Shown here piece after piece: positions 1 through 8,445 of a stretch of DNA of 64,000 nucleotides. Under the pieces are notes generated by a model, which was given only the letters and a program-made list of their open reading frames with translations, did not search any database and was not told the DNA's origin. Positions within the stretch are counted from its first letter, which is position 1; every line of letters begins with the position of its first letter. The stretch comes from Rhizobium rhizogenes (GTDB lineage: Bacteria; Pseudomonadota; Alphaproteobacteria; Rhizobiales; Rhizobiaceae). A program made the translations under genes and the position numbers. Location of the stretch: the NCBI RefSeq assembly GCF_002005205.3, contig NZ_CP019702.2:1045501-1109500 (forward strand). The letters run 5' to 3'.

Positions 1-1
1 G

Positions 2-2194
2 AAAAATATCGGGATTTCTCCGGTTGAAAGTGCCGCAGGCGATGATGGCTGGATCGATGTTTCCAGACTGCCGGATGTGGTGGCGCGTTACGACGAAAGC
101 ACGCAGTCCATCCATTTCACCCTGCCCATGGCAGCGCGGGCAAGCAAGGTGATCGATGCATCCGGCAAGAGCCCTCAGGAGGAAGACGGGGATGCGCAGG
201 AAAAGGCCACAAGCGATTTTGGAGGTCTGGTGAACTACACGATCTACGGCTCGTCCGGCGGCAGCAAATGGTCGGATATTGCCGACTTCAATGGTGTCTC
301 GGCCCTGCTTGAAAGCCGGGTGTTCGGTCCGCTCGGCGTGCTGTCATCGTCTCAGGTTCTGAGCACCTCCCGTCTGTCGCAATTCGACACCCAGCGCCTC
401 GATACCACCTGGAGCTATTCCGATGAGGACAGCCTGACGACCTATCGGGCCGGAGACCTGATCACCGGCGGACTGAGCTGGACACGTCCGACGCGGTTGG
501 GCGGAGTGCAGATCCGCCGCAACTTCGATCTGCGGCCGGATATCGTCACCATGCCGATGCCTGAATTCGCCGGCTCCGCGGCGGTGCCTTCAACCGTCGA
601 TGTCTACGTCAACAATATTCGCCGCCTGTCGCAGGATGTGCCCGAAGGCCCGTTCTCCATCACCAACCTTCCCGTGATCAGCGGCGCGGGAAATGCAAGA
701 CTGGTGGTGCGGGACGCGCTGGGCCGCGAAACCGTATCCGAAACGCCCTTTTACACGTCGCCGGATCTGCTGGCGCAAGGCCTGATCGACTTCTCCGCGG
801 AGCTCGGTTTTGCCCGGCGCAATTACGGAACCTCCTCTTTCGACTACGATGAACGACTGCTCGGATCGGCGACGGTGCGTTACGGGCTATCGGACAGCCT
901 GACGCTCGAAGGTCACGCCGAAGGTGGGGAAGATTTTTACAATATCGGCTTTGGCGGCGTCTTCACGCTTGGGACCCATGGATTGGCAGCGGTTTCGGGC
1001 ACATCAAGCCATTTTGGTGCGGAAAGCGGCTATCAGCTGTCCGCAAGCGTCGAAGCGGAGTTGCTCGGCGTAAGGTTTAATGCGCGGTCACAACGCACCT
1101 TCGGTGATTACAACGATATGGCCTCCGTCTCCGCCGATATTTCGAAGACCCGGACGATAGCCGGTCTGCTGAGCGCGCGACCGCCGCGTGCGCTGGACCA
1201 GATTTCTCTTTCCACCCAGCTCGGCTTTGATGAAACGAGCCTGAATTTCTCCTATACACAGCTGGAAACCTTCGATGAGAGGCGGTCGCGACTGCTGGGC
1301 CTCTCCGCAACGCGGCCCTTCGGCGAAAACGGCAATATCTTCATTACCGCCTATAAAGACCTTGAGGACAGCCATTCCTACGGCATCTTCGCCGGGCTGT
1401 CCTGGTCGTTCGGCGGCGGTGTTTCCGGTTCGGCCGGCATGTCGTCGGATGCCGACGGATATTCCCTGACGGCGGAGGTCGGGAAATCCGAAGAGCAGGC
1501 CGAGGGAAGCTATGGCTGGCGGTTGCGCGGTTCGACGGGCGGCAACGATATCGCCTCCGTGTCCGGCAGTTATCGCGGCAGTGTCGCGCGCGTTGCCGCG
1601 GGTGTCGATCAATTCAACCGCACAACGCAGGCCTATGCGCAGATCGACGGATCGATAGCGCTGGCGGGCGGCGATGTCTTTGTCGGAAACCGGATCGATG
1701 ACGCCTTTGCGGTTGTGGATGCAGGTGCACCCGGCGTTGATATTCTGCTGGAAAACCGCCCCATCGGCCAAACGAACCGCCGCGGAAAGATATTGCTTCC
1801 CAACCTGCGGTCCTATGACGTCAACAATATCACGCTGGACCCCAGCAATCTTCCCGTCGATGCCCGCATAGACAGGACAAAACAGAGAGTCACACCAGCA
1901 GAGCGCGCGGGCGCAGTCGTCGATTTCAAGGTGGAAACCGGAGGGCAGGTAGCGCTGGTGACGCTGAAGGACGAGACCGGCGAGTTCATCGAAACCGGAT
2001 CGACCGGCAAGATCGACGGCAAGCGCGACTTCATCGTCGGTTATGACGGACAGGCCTATCTCGACAATATCGGCAAAACCCATCGGCTTTCCATCACGCA
2101 ACCCACGAAAGGCGAGTGCGAAGCGCAGATTACCGTTCCCCCTGCCGCCAGGACCCGCGCCACCCTTGAGGCCATATGCAGGAGCGTCCAATGA
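2..2194 (+). CDS. Fimbrial outer-membrane usher, 3' part (window edge)
   Basis: The frame is open to the left edge of the window, so the 5' end lies outside; the GTG at 77 is not a real start. The protein resembles FimD/PapC-type ushers, which form the outer-membrane pore that assembles and secretes fimbrial subunits received from a periplasmic chaperone. Typical usher phrases are visible, such as VDVYVNNIRRL and the GPFSITNLPV stretch before the beta-barrel, followed by a long series of amphipathic strands and a C-terminal domain. It overlaps the next gene by ATGA. Because the following gene encodes a spore-coat-U protein with two domains, this is most likely an archaic (Csu-type) chaperone-usher operon, the usher corresponding to CsuD. 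The subtype is inference; usher identity is firm. Confidence 0.88.
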   Translation, partial: KNIGISPVESAAGDDGWIDVSRLPDVVARYDESTQSIHFTLPMAARASKVIDASGKSPQEEDGDAQEKATSDFGGLVNYTIYGSSGGSKWSDIADFNGVSALLESRVFGPLGVLSSSQVLSTSRLSQFDTQRLDTTWSYSDEDSLTTYRAGDLITGGLSWTRPTRLGGVQIRRNFDLRPDIVTMPMPEFAGSAAVPSTVDVYVNNIRRLSQDVPEGPFSITNLPVISGAGNARLVVRDALGRETVSETPFYTSPDLLAQGLIDFSAELGFARRNYGTSSFDYDERLLGSATVRYGLSDSLTLEGHAEGGEDFYNIGFGGVFTLGTHGLAAVSGTSSHFGAESGYQLSASVEAELLGVRFNARSQRTFGDYNDMASVSADISKTRTIAGLLSARPPRALDQISLSTQLGFDETSLNFSYTQLETFDERRSRLLGLSATRPFGENGNIFITAYKDLEDSHSYGIFAGLSWSFGGGVSGSAGMSSDADGYSLTAEVGKSEEQAEGSYGWRLRGSTGGNDIASVSGSYRGSVARVAAGVDQFNRTTQAYAQIDGSIALAGGDVFVGNRIDDAFAVVDAGAPGVDILLENRPIGQTNRRGKILLPNLRSYDVNNITLDPSNLPVDARIDRTKQRVTPAERAGAVVDFKVETGGQVALVTLKDETGEFIETGSTGKIDGKRDFIVGYDGQAYLDNIGKTHRLSITQPTKGECEAQITVPPAARTRATLEAICRSVQ

Positions 2195-3141
2195 AAGTTC
2201 TGACCCGCACTGCCCTTGCCATCACCGCTTTCCTGTCCGCATCACCGGTTCTGGCGCAAAGCTGCAGCTTCAGCATGTCGGACATGAATTTCGGTTTCGT
2301 CAACCTTGCAAGCGGCAGCGCCGTCGATACAACCGCAACATTGTCGGTCACCTGCTCCAACCCCCTGTCGCTGGCACTTTCCATCCGTATCTGCCCCAAC
2401 ATCAATGCCGGCAGCGGCGGACAATCGGGCGGTATCCGCCGGATGCTCCAGGGCAGCAACATCCTCAATTATCAGCTGTACCAGAACTCCGGACGCACGA
2501 CGCCCTGGGGGTCGGTTACGCAGTCCGCACTCGGATCGCCTCCGCCGATCGACATGGCGCTGCCACTTCTGCTCAACAGCACGACCCGCACGGTTTATGG
2601 CAGGATCAACGCCGGTCAGGCCGCTGCGGCCCGTGGCCCCTATCTCTCCAGCTTTGCCGGTGCCGAGACCAATTTCACCTATACGTCCTTCACTTTGTTT
2701 GCGCCGAACTGCGCCGACGTCACCCAGAACCCCACGCAGGTGCCGTTCAACGTCACGGCTGCGGTCTCGCCCACCTGCATTGTTTCGGCGCAGAACATCA
2801 ATTTCGGCAGTCACGGCGTTCTCAACACCGCAGTCGATGCGGCCGGGGCCGTCACACTCACCTGCACCAGCAGCCTGAATTACAGCGTCGCGCTGAATGG
2901 CGGCCTGAGCAACAGCCCGCCGGCCGCGCGCCAGATGGTGCTGGCAGGTGCATCGATAATCTACGGGCTCTACCGCGACGCCAACCGCACGAATGTCTGG
3001 GGAAGTGCGGCCGGACAAACCGTCAGCGGTACCGGAACAGGCAGCCTGCAGACACTGAATGTTTACGGACGCGTACCGGCACAGAACACGCCGGCACCGG
3101 GAAATTACAGTGACACCGTCGTCGTGACCGTCAGCTATTAG
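2191..3141 (+). CDS. Two-domain spore-coat-U (SCPU) protein, probable fimbrial tip adhesin
   Basis: I chose the ATG at 2191 (316 aa) over the one at 2176, because it overlaps the usher stop as ATGA, has AGGAG about 8 bases upstream, and gives a clean signal peptide ending in SPVLAQ. The mature protein has two similar SCPU domains, roughly residues 22-150 and 165-315, each starting with a Cys in a strand followed by an 'FG' turn (MNFGF and INFGS) and ending with a YG(R/K)I-like or VYGRV strand. In Csu-type pili the two-domain CsuE subunit is the tip adhesin and follows the usher; the order here matches. The C-terminus VVVTVSY is the usual terminal strand. Secreted subunit; binding target unknown. 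Confidence 0.82.
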   Translation: MKVLTRTALAITAFLSASPVLAQSCSFSMSDMNFGFVNLASGSAVDTTATLSVTCSNPLSLALSIRICPNINAGSGGQSGGIRRMLQGSNILNYQLYQNSGRTTPWGSVTQSALGSPPPIDMALPLLLNSTTRTVYGRINAGQAAAARGPYLSSFAGAETNFTYTSFTLFAPNCADVTQNPTQVPFNVTAAVSPTCIVSAQNINFGSHGVLNTAVDAAGAVTLTCTSSLNYSVALNGGLSNSPPAARQMVLAGASIIYGLYRDANRTNVWGSAAGQTVSGTGTGSLQTLNVYGRVPAQNTPAPGNYSDTVVVTVSY

Positions 3142-3667
3142 GCGAGGTGCAGTGGCACGCGGAGGCGACGGAGTGAAATCACGACGGCCGCGTCTGGGCC
3201 TTCACCGCCTGTTAGCGGTCGACCGGATCACCACCAATTCCCTCCGAAGATCACCAGAAGAGCCAGAAATATCCATACGAAAATTCTGACTTTCCTATGG
3301 ATACGCTTCTCATCAGCAGTCCGGGGCTGTCTTGCCCCAAAGAGATTTCCGACAATCTCCTCAAAAATATGAAACATCGTTCCCTGCGATCTAAAGCTTC
3401 CTTCTTCCCATGACAGTCCAGCGGGCCTGAAAAGTAAAGGAGCTTTCCCGTTGCAAAGGCAGCGGCATCGACGTCGGAAAGGCCCTTTCAGCGGGCATAC
3501 CATCTTCATACCAAATATTTCAGAGGAACTTACGCACTGGAATTCCCGCCAGTCCATGCTCTAGGCTATGGTGACGATAAGTGCACCGCGTTCCCATGGC
3601 CCGTCACGCACGTACCGGAGTAACCATTGGCGACGTAGAAACAATGTCTGCCCGCAGGCCTGACGTT
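3142..3667. other. Intergenic region, one possible small ORF
   Basis: About 525 bases separate the fimbrial operon from the next exported protein. I see no RNA gene, repeat or strong terminator. The only coding candidate is a short minus-strand ORF at 3228-3377, listed separately. Confidence 0.5.
3228..3377 (-). CDS. Possible 49-aa single-pass membrane protein
   Basis: A short reading frame starting at the internal ATG at 3377 gives a 49-residue protein with a basic central part (around DEKRIHRKVR) and a C-terminal hydrophobic helix (IFVWIFLALLVIFGG). A weak GCAGGGAACG precedes the ATG. A longer frame to 3557 exists, but its extra N-terminus looks like random Cys/Arg-rich translation. Small membrane proteins of this shape are common in rhizobia and usually uncharacterised. 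Whether it is expressed is unknown. Confidence 0.35.
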   Translation of the reverse strand: MFHIFEEIVGNLFGARQPRTADEKRIHRKVRIFVWIFLALLVIFGGNWW

Positions 3668-4459
3668 ATGGGGAGAATGACCATTTTGAAACATGTGCTT
3701 CCAGTGGTTTTATTCGCGTTTTCGCTTGGTCTGCCGCTTTCATCGGCCCGGGCGGATGTTTCATCCACTCATCAAAACGAGGCGGCATCCGCATTCCAGG
3801 CTCTTGACGCGCTTGCACGAGACGCCCGCGCGCAGGGGGATTTACCACGCTTGTCCAATCCTACCCATGCCAGGGTGCTCGACCGGTTGTGGAACGTCGA
3901 GGCGACACTTGGTGCGCCGCCTTATCAAGCGGCCGATGTTCCCGCACTTCTGACAATCGGCGACAGGGCCGGCGCCGTTTTCAAAACTTACGTGCTGTTT
4001 GCCCCACAGAACGGCACGGTTCCCGATACCGCCGCGAACACATTCAAATATCAGGATGAAATCGCGCGCGCCGGGGCCTATCTGCTCAATGTATATGCGG
4101 CAGAGCTGGAGGCCGCCACCGACTTCGTCAGCAAGCTGCCCGCCGATCAGATGAACGAGGCGCGCCGCGCCGGCTTGCGCCAGATGCGGCTCGGGATCAC
4201 GGAACAGGTCACGGGATTGATGCTCATGCTGCGTTCACCGGGCTTGCGCCCCGAGAACCGCCTGCTTTTGCTGGACGCACTCAATGGCAGCGCCATTCCT
4301 CTTGCGGCTGCCATATCGCCAGCGGACAGGAAAGCCGTTACAGCCCAGATCGAGGCAGCCCTGCCCGGGTTGTCCCAACCCGAGCATGACAGGGCACAGA
4401 CACTGAAATCCGCTTTCACACCCCAGGAATGCAACGGCCTTTGCGCCTTGGGTAACTAG
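3668..4459 (+). CDS. Exported protein of unknown function
   Basis: The frame opens at 3581, but the first ~29 residues are unlike a coding N-terminus. The ATG at 3668 or at 3677 puts a standard signal peptide (TILKHVLPVVLFAFSLG, then cleavage after SSARA) at the start. The mature part of about 235 residues is alpha-helical, with no cysteine until a CNGLC pair at the very C-terminus, which could form a disulfide. I do not recognise the family. It stands alone between the fimbrial operon and the convergent TRAP operon, so context gives no function. Confidence 0.65.
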   Translation: MGRMTILKHVLPVVLFAFSLGLPLSSARADVSSTHQNEAASAFQALDALARDARAQGDLPRLSNPTHARVLDRLWNVEATLGAPPYQAADVPALLTIGDRAGAVFKTYVLFAPQNGTVPDTAANTFKYQDEIARAGAYLLNVYAAELEAATDFVSKLPADQMNEARRAGLRQMRLGITEQVTGLMLMLRSPGLRPENRLLLLDALNGSAIPLAAAISPADRKAVTAQIEAALPGLSQPEHDRAQTLKSAFTPQECNGLCALGN

Positions 4460-4519
4460 CCGCCGGGCGGCGCACCCCGCCCCGGTTGCTCGGCTTGAGA
4501 CGAAAGGCAGGGCACGGGA

Positions 4520-5800
4520 TCACCTCGACATCATCGCCAACGGCCACAGGACGATCTGGGGGAAGATCACGAGCAACACAAGGACCGCGATCTGAGCGAC
4601 CATGAAGGGCACCACACCCTTGATGACACCGGTCATCGGAACGCGTGCCACCCCGCAGACGACATTGAGCACGGTGCCGACCGGCGGTGTTACCAATCCG
4701 ATTGCGTTGTTCATGATGAACAATACGCCGAAATAGACCGGGTCTATTCCTGCCTGCTTGACGATTGGCATCAGCACCGGGGTCAAGATCAGAACCGTCG
4801 GTGTGAAGTCCATCGCCGTGCCGACGATGAGGACGATCACCATGAGGATCGCCATCAGGATAATCTTGTTATCCATGAACGGCTGGACCATGTCGGCCAA
4901 TTGCTGCGGGATGTTCGCGGTCGTGATGAGCCAGGCGGAAACGCCGGCAGCGGCGACGAGGAACATGACGACGGCGGTGGTTTCGGCCGCGCGATACATC
5001 AGCCCGAACAGGTCGGAAAGCTTGATTTCACGATAGACAAAGACGCCGACAAACAGGGAATAGACCGCCGCTATCACCGCCGCTTCGGTCGGCGTAAAGG
5101 CGCCGATCTTCAGTCCGCCGATGACGACGACGGGCATGACGAGCGCCCACAGCGCCTTGCGTGTCTCGCTCAGCCGCTCGGCAAGGTTCCGTCTGGGTTC
5201 GACACCGGGATTATCGCGCCCGATGCTCCAGCGCCAGGCCAGCATGATGGCAAGGCCCATCAGGATTCCGGGCACGATGCCGGCCAGAAAGAGTTTGGTG
5301 ATGGATACGCCGCCAGCGACACCAAAGATGATCATGCCGACCGAAGGCGGAAGCACCGGTGCGATGATGCCGCCGCAGGAGATCAGCCCGCAGGAGCGAT
5401 TGATATCGTAGCCGGCATTGCGCATCAGCGGGATGAGCACGGATGCAAGTGCCGCCGCATCGGCAACCGCCGAGCCGGAAAGCGACGCCATGACGATGGC
5501 GGCCAGAACCGCGACATAACCGAGGCCGCCGCGAATATGTCCGATCCACGCCATGGCCATGGTAATGATGCGCCGGGTCATGCCGCCGGCATTCATCAGT
5601 TCACCGGCCAGCATGAAGAAGGGAACGGCAAGCAGGGGAAAGCTGTTGGCGCCGTCCCACATGTTCTGGATGACGATCTGCGGATCGGTGATGCCCATAT
5701 AGAGCATCATCACAAGACCGCATCCGATCAGCGCGAACGCAACCGGCATGCCGAGCGCCATCAGGCCAAGAAGCGAGCCTATGAAGACAAAAACGATCAT
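4520..5800 (-). CDS. dctM: TRAP transporter large permease (DctM)
   Basis: 426 aa, about twelve hydrophobic segments, with the DctM-type start (FVFIGSLLGLMALGMPVAFAL) and family phrases such as FFMLAGELMNAGGM and PPSVGMIIFG. This is the sodium-symport subunit of a tripartite ATP-independent periplasmic transporter. It lies two bases downstream of the small permease gene, with the binding-protein gene further upstream, all on the minus strand and behind a sugar-acid dehydratase and a dehydrogenase. The likely substrate is therefore the acid sugar those enzymes use; that link is inference. Last gene of its operon, convergent with the exported-protein gene. Confidence 0.93.
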   Translation of the reverse strand: MIVFVFIGSLLGLMALGMPVAFALIGCGLVMMLYMGITDPQIVIQNMWDGANSFPLLAVPFFMLAGELMNAGGMTRRIITMAMAWIGHIRGGLGYVAVLAAIVMASLSGSAVADAAALASVLIPLMRNAGYDINRSCGLISCGGIIAPVLPPSVGMIIFGVAGGVSITKLFLAGIVPGILMGLAIMLAWRWSIGRDNPGVEPRRNLAERLSETRKALWALVMPVVVIGGLKIGAFTPTEAAVIAAVYSLFVGVFVYREIKLSDLFGLMYRAAETTAVVMFLVAAAGVSAWLITTANIPQQLADMVQPFMDNKIILMAILMVIVLIVGTAMDFTPTVLILTPVLMPIVKQAGIDPVYFGVLFIMNNAIGLVTPPVGTVLNVVCGVARVPMTGVIKGVVPFMVAQIAVLVLLVIFPQIVLWPLAMMSR

Positions 5801-5802
5801 GA

Positions 5803-6369
5803 TCAGCGCCCCTTCTGCTCGTCGGTCGCGCGTGCCGCCTGAAGCCCCTCATCGAGGCCCTCCTCATGCACGTCGATCAGTTCGTCATCGGCAATGTCTC
5901 CCATGACCAGCCGCACGAGGTTCGACAGGCAGATCAGGGCGATCGCCGCGCCGGTGACATAGCTGACGCCATAGACCCACAACATGCTAATCTCCGCGAC
6001 CGGAGATTCCGTGATTTTCAGGATGTCGTGCTGAAGCCAGGTGCCGTAAAAGATGAAGGCGGCGCAGATGAGCATCACCACCTGGCTGATTGCCCAGCAC
6101 AGCTTTCGTCCAAGGACCGGCAACGTCTGCACGACGATATCGACACCCAGATGGCTGCGTCTGTGCAGGCCGATGATCCCCCCGAGGAAGGTCATCCACA
6201 CGAAGGCAAATCGTGGAAGCTCCTCCGAAATGTCGATCCCGGTGTTAAAAAACAGACGCAGAACGACATTGCCGAAGACCATCACAAGCATCGTGGCCAT
6301 GCAGAGTACAAGGATGATCTCAATCGCGCGGTAAAAACCGCCGACGCCTGCATCCAGAAATGCGCGCAT
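5803..6369 (-). CDS. dctQ: TRAP transporter small permease (DctQ)
   Basis: 188 aa with four predicted membrane helices and the DctQ signature region around EELPRFAFVWMTFLGG, which is the conserved second-helix segment of this family. The C-terminal ~30 residues are acidic and probably cytoplasmic. It pairs with the large permease immediately downstream and follows the binding protein after a 124-base gap that contains a hairpin. No unusual features. Confidence 0.92.
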   Translation of the reverse strand: MRAFLDAGVGGFYRAIEIILVLCMATMLVMVFGNVVLRLFFNTGIDISEELPRFAFVWMTFLGGIIGLHRRSHLGVDIVVQTLPVLGRKLCWAISQVVMLICAAFIFYGTWLQHDILKITESPVAEISMLWVYGVSYVTGAAIALICLSNLVRLVMGDIADDELIDVHEEGLDEGLQAARATDEQKGR

Positions 6370-6458
6370 TTTCCTCTCCCCGGCGAGACGGCCGCCGCAT
6401 TCGATGTGCGGCGCCCCTCGCAGATTTCACAGTCCCGTCCGCAGCACCACGGTGGCGA

Positions 6459-6475
6459 GCCGGCACTCAGCCGGC
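6459..6475 (-). terminator. Hairpin between dctP and dctQ
   Basis: GCCGGC on both sides of a 5-base loop (6465-6469) makes a compact GC-rich stem in the gap after the binding-protein gene. There is no clear T-run, so it is better read as an mRNA-stabilising or attenuating hairpin than a full terminator. Such hairpins often let binding proteins be made in excess over their permeases. Confidence 0.35.
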
Positions 6476-6493
6476 CCGCTGGCGATAACGGTT

Positions 6494-7588
6494 TTATTTT
6501 CTGTGTTTGGCGATCTCGGCATAAAACTGGTCGACGAACTCGACGCCGATCACGTCCCTCGCCTTGGTAACGACCGGCTCGATCGCCGTGCGGATCGCAT
6601 CGAGTTCCGCTGGCGGCATTACCGTCGCCGCCATGCCCTCGGCCTCGAGTTTCTTCAGGGCTTCGCCGGCATCGCGCAATTCGGCCTCGCGCTGGAAGAT
6701 GCGTGTTTTCTCTGCCGCGGCCTGAACGGCACTCTGCTGTTCCGGCGTCAGCGAATCATGGAACTTCGCGGAAGAAAGCAGCGCCACCGGCGTATAGACG
6801 TGATTGGTGACTGTCAGATATTTCTGCACCTCGAACATCTTGTTCGCATACATGTCCACGAAAGGATGCTCATAGCCATCGAGCGCCCTTGTTTCCAGCG
6901 CCGTGTAGACCTCGGTGAACGCCATTGGCACGGCGTTCATGCCAAGCGCCTTGAAGCTTGCGAGCGCCATGGGGCTTTGCATGACCCGAACCTTCAGCCC
7001 CTTCATATCGGCGAGCGATGCCACCGGGTGCTTGCTGTTCGATAGATTGCGGAACGCGCCGCCGGCCCAGACAAGGCCGTGGATTTTCATGTCGGCAAGG
7101 TTGTCGAGCAGGCGTTTTCCCTGTGGGCCGTCGAGCACGTCCGCTGCCTCGGCATCGGTCGCGAAGAGGAAAGGAATGTCAAAGATCTGAAGTTCCTTCT
7201 CATGGGTGGCGATTGGCGCGAGTGCACCCATGTAGAAGTCGATGGTTCCCGACTGGAGCGCCATCAACATCTTTTCTTCGGAGCCGATTGCGGAATTGCC
7301 GAAGACATCGACTTTGACGCTGCCGCCGGTTGCCTTCGCCACTTCCTCGGCAAAATATTTCATTGCCGCCGAGCGTGGATGGGTGTCGGCGAAGCCATGG
7401 CCTAGCTTTGCCACCTTGACGTCCTGGGCAAGGATCGGCGTCGCCGGCATGGCGGCAAAGGCAATCGCCGCACACAGGCCGACACCGAAGCCGCGCCGCG
7501 CCATATCCTGCGTGACGCCCGTGCCGAAGCACGATGCCAGATATTGTTTTCCCGCGCCGAATGCGCGCTTCATCGATACGAGTTTCAT
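6494..7588 (-). CDS. dctP: TRAP transporter substrate-binding protein (DctP)
   Basis: I chose the ATG at 7588 (364 aa), preceded by GGGGAGGAG; an upstream ATG at 7624 would add twelve unlikely residues. The N-terminus is long before the hydrophobic core (GVGLCAAIAFAAM) and the cleavage region ATPILAQ. The mature protein has the DctP-type fold with LGHGFADTHPRSAAM near its start and LKVRVMQSP in the middle; the Arg of that motif normally salt-bridges the substrate carboxylate in TRAP binding proteins. Together with neighbouring hexonate enzymes this fits an acid-sugar ligand. Exact ligand unknown. Confidence 0.92.
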   Translation of the reverse strand: MKLVSMKRAFGAGKQYLASCFGTGVTQDMARRGFGVGLCAAIAFAAMPATPILAQDVKVAKLGHGFADTHPRSAAMKYFAEEVAKATGGSVKVDVFGNSAIGSEEKMLMALQSGTIDFYMGALAPIATHEKELQIFDIPFLFATDAEAADVLDGPQGKRLLDNLADMKIHGLVWAGGAFRNLSNSKHPVASLADMKGLKVRVMQSPMALASFKALGMNAVPMAFTEVYTALETRALDGYEHPFVDMYANKMFEVQKYLTVTNHVYTPVALLSSAKFHDSLTPEQQSAVQAAAEKTRIFQREAELRDAGEALKKLEAEGMAATVMPPAELDAIRTAIEPVVTKARDVIGVEFVDQFYAEIAKHRK

Positions 7589-7664
7589 ATTGCTCCTCCC
7601 CTTGGTTTTACTGGAACCCGTCACGCTCTCCCCAAGCGCGACGAAACGAATTGCGGGCGCTCGC

Positions 7665-8432
7665 CTACAACACGGAAATCATGCCGCCATCGGCATAGAC
7701 GATCTGGCCATTGACGTAGTCGGACGCTGCGGACGCAAAATAGATGACGGTTCCCGCCAGTTCTTCGGGCCGGCCCCAGCGCCGCGCCGGCGTGCGCGCC
7801 TTGACCCAGGCGTCGAATTCCGGGTTGGCGAGCAGGGCCTCGTTCATATCCGTGATCATGTAGCCGGGGCCGATCGCATTGGCCTGAATGCCCTTTTCGG
7901 CCCACTCTGCCGCCATGGCCTTGGTCAGCATCTTGATGCCGCCTTTCGCCACGGTGTAAGGCGCAACCGTTGCCCGGGCGAGTTCGGAGGTCAGCGATCC
8001 GATGTTGATGATCTTGCCGGAACCGCGCTCCGCCATCCGCCTCGCCGCCTCCCGGCCAACAAGGAAGGCCGAGGTCAGATTGGTATCGATCACCCGGCGC
8101 CAGTCGGCGGTCTCCAGTTCAAGCATCGGCTTGCGAAACTGGATACCGGCATTGTTGACGAGGATATCCACCCGGATACCGTCCCGGTCGAGCCGCTCGA
8201 AGGCTGCGATGACAGCAGCTTCGTCGGTCACGTCAAACGCCGCCGTCAGCACGTCGCGGCCGGCCGAGCGCATCGCCGTGGCCGCCTCTTCCAGTCGCTT
8301 GGCGTCGACGCCATTGAGGATAACCCGGGCGCCGGCATTCGCCAGCCCCTCGGCAAAGGCCCGCCCCAAACCACGGGACGAACCGGTGACCAGCGCCGTC
8401 TTGCCGCTCAGATCGAATAGTGAGACGCTCAT
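7665..8432 (-). CDS. SDR-family oxidoreductase, gluconate-5-dehydrogenase-like
   Basis: 255 aa classical short-chain dehydrogenase. Visible are the cofactor loop TGSSRGLG (17-24), NNAG (93-96) and the catalytic Ser146, Tyr159 and Lys163 (YTVAK). The overall look, including the start LFDLSGKTALVTGSSRGLG, is that of IdnO/gluconate 5-dehydrogenase enzymes, which interconvert 5-keto-gluconate and gluconate or similar acid sugars. GAGGGGGGAA precedes the ATG. It lies between an enolase-superfamily dehydratase and the TRAP binding protein in the same direction. Substrate not determinable from sequence. Confidence 0.88.
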   Translation of the reverse strand: MSVSLFDLSGKTALVTGSSRGLGRAFAEGLANAGARVILNGVDAKRLEEAATAMRSAGRDVLTAAFDVTDEAAVIAAFERLDRDGIRVDILVNNAGIQFRKPMLELETADWRRVIDTNLTSAFLVGREAARRMAERGSGKIINIGSLTSELARATVAPYTVAKGGIKMLTKAMAAEWAEKGIQANAIGPGYMITDMNEALLANPEFDAWVKARTPARRWGRPEELAGTVIYFASAASDYVNGQIVYADGGMISVL

Positions 8433-8445
8433 GACGATTCCCCCC

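Noticed and set aside
1088..2191. Long minus-strand open frame (367 codons) under the usher gene
   Set aside because: Antisense shadow caused by high GC; no start site or family features, while the plus strand reads a clear usher.
4460..4475. GCCGCCGGGCGGC hairpin after the exported-protein gene
   Set aside because: Loop too small and no T-run; could arise by chance in GC-rich DNA.
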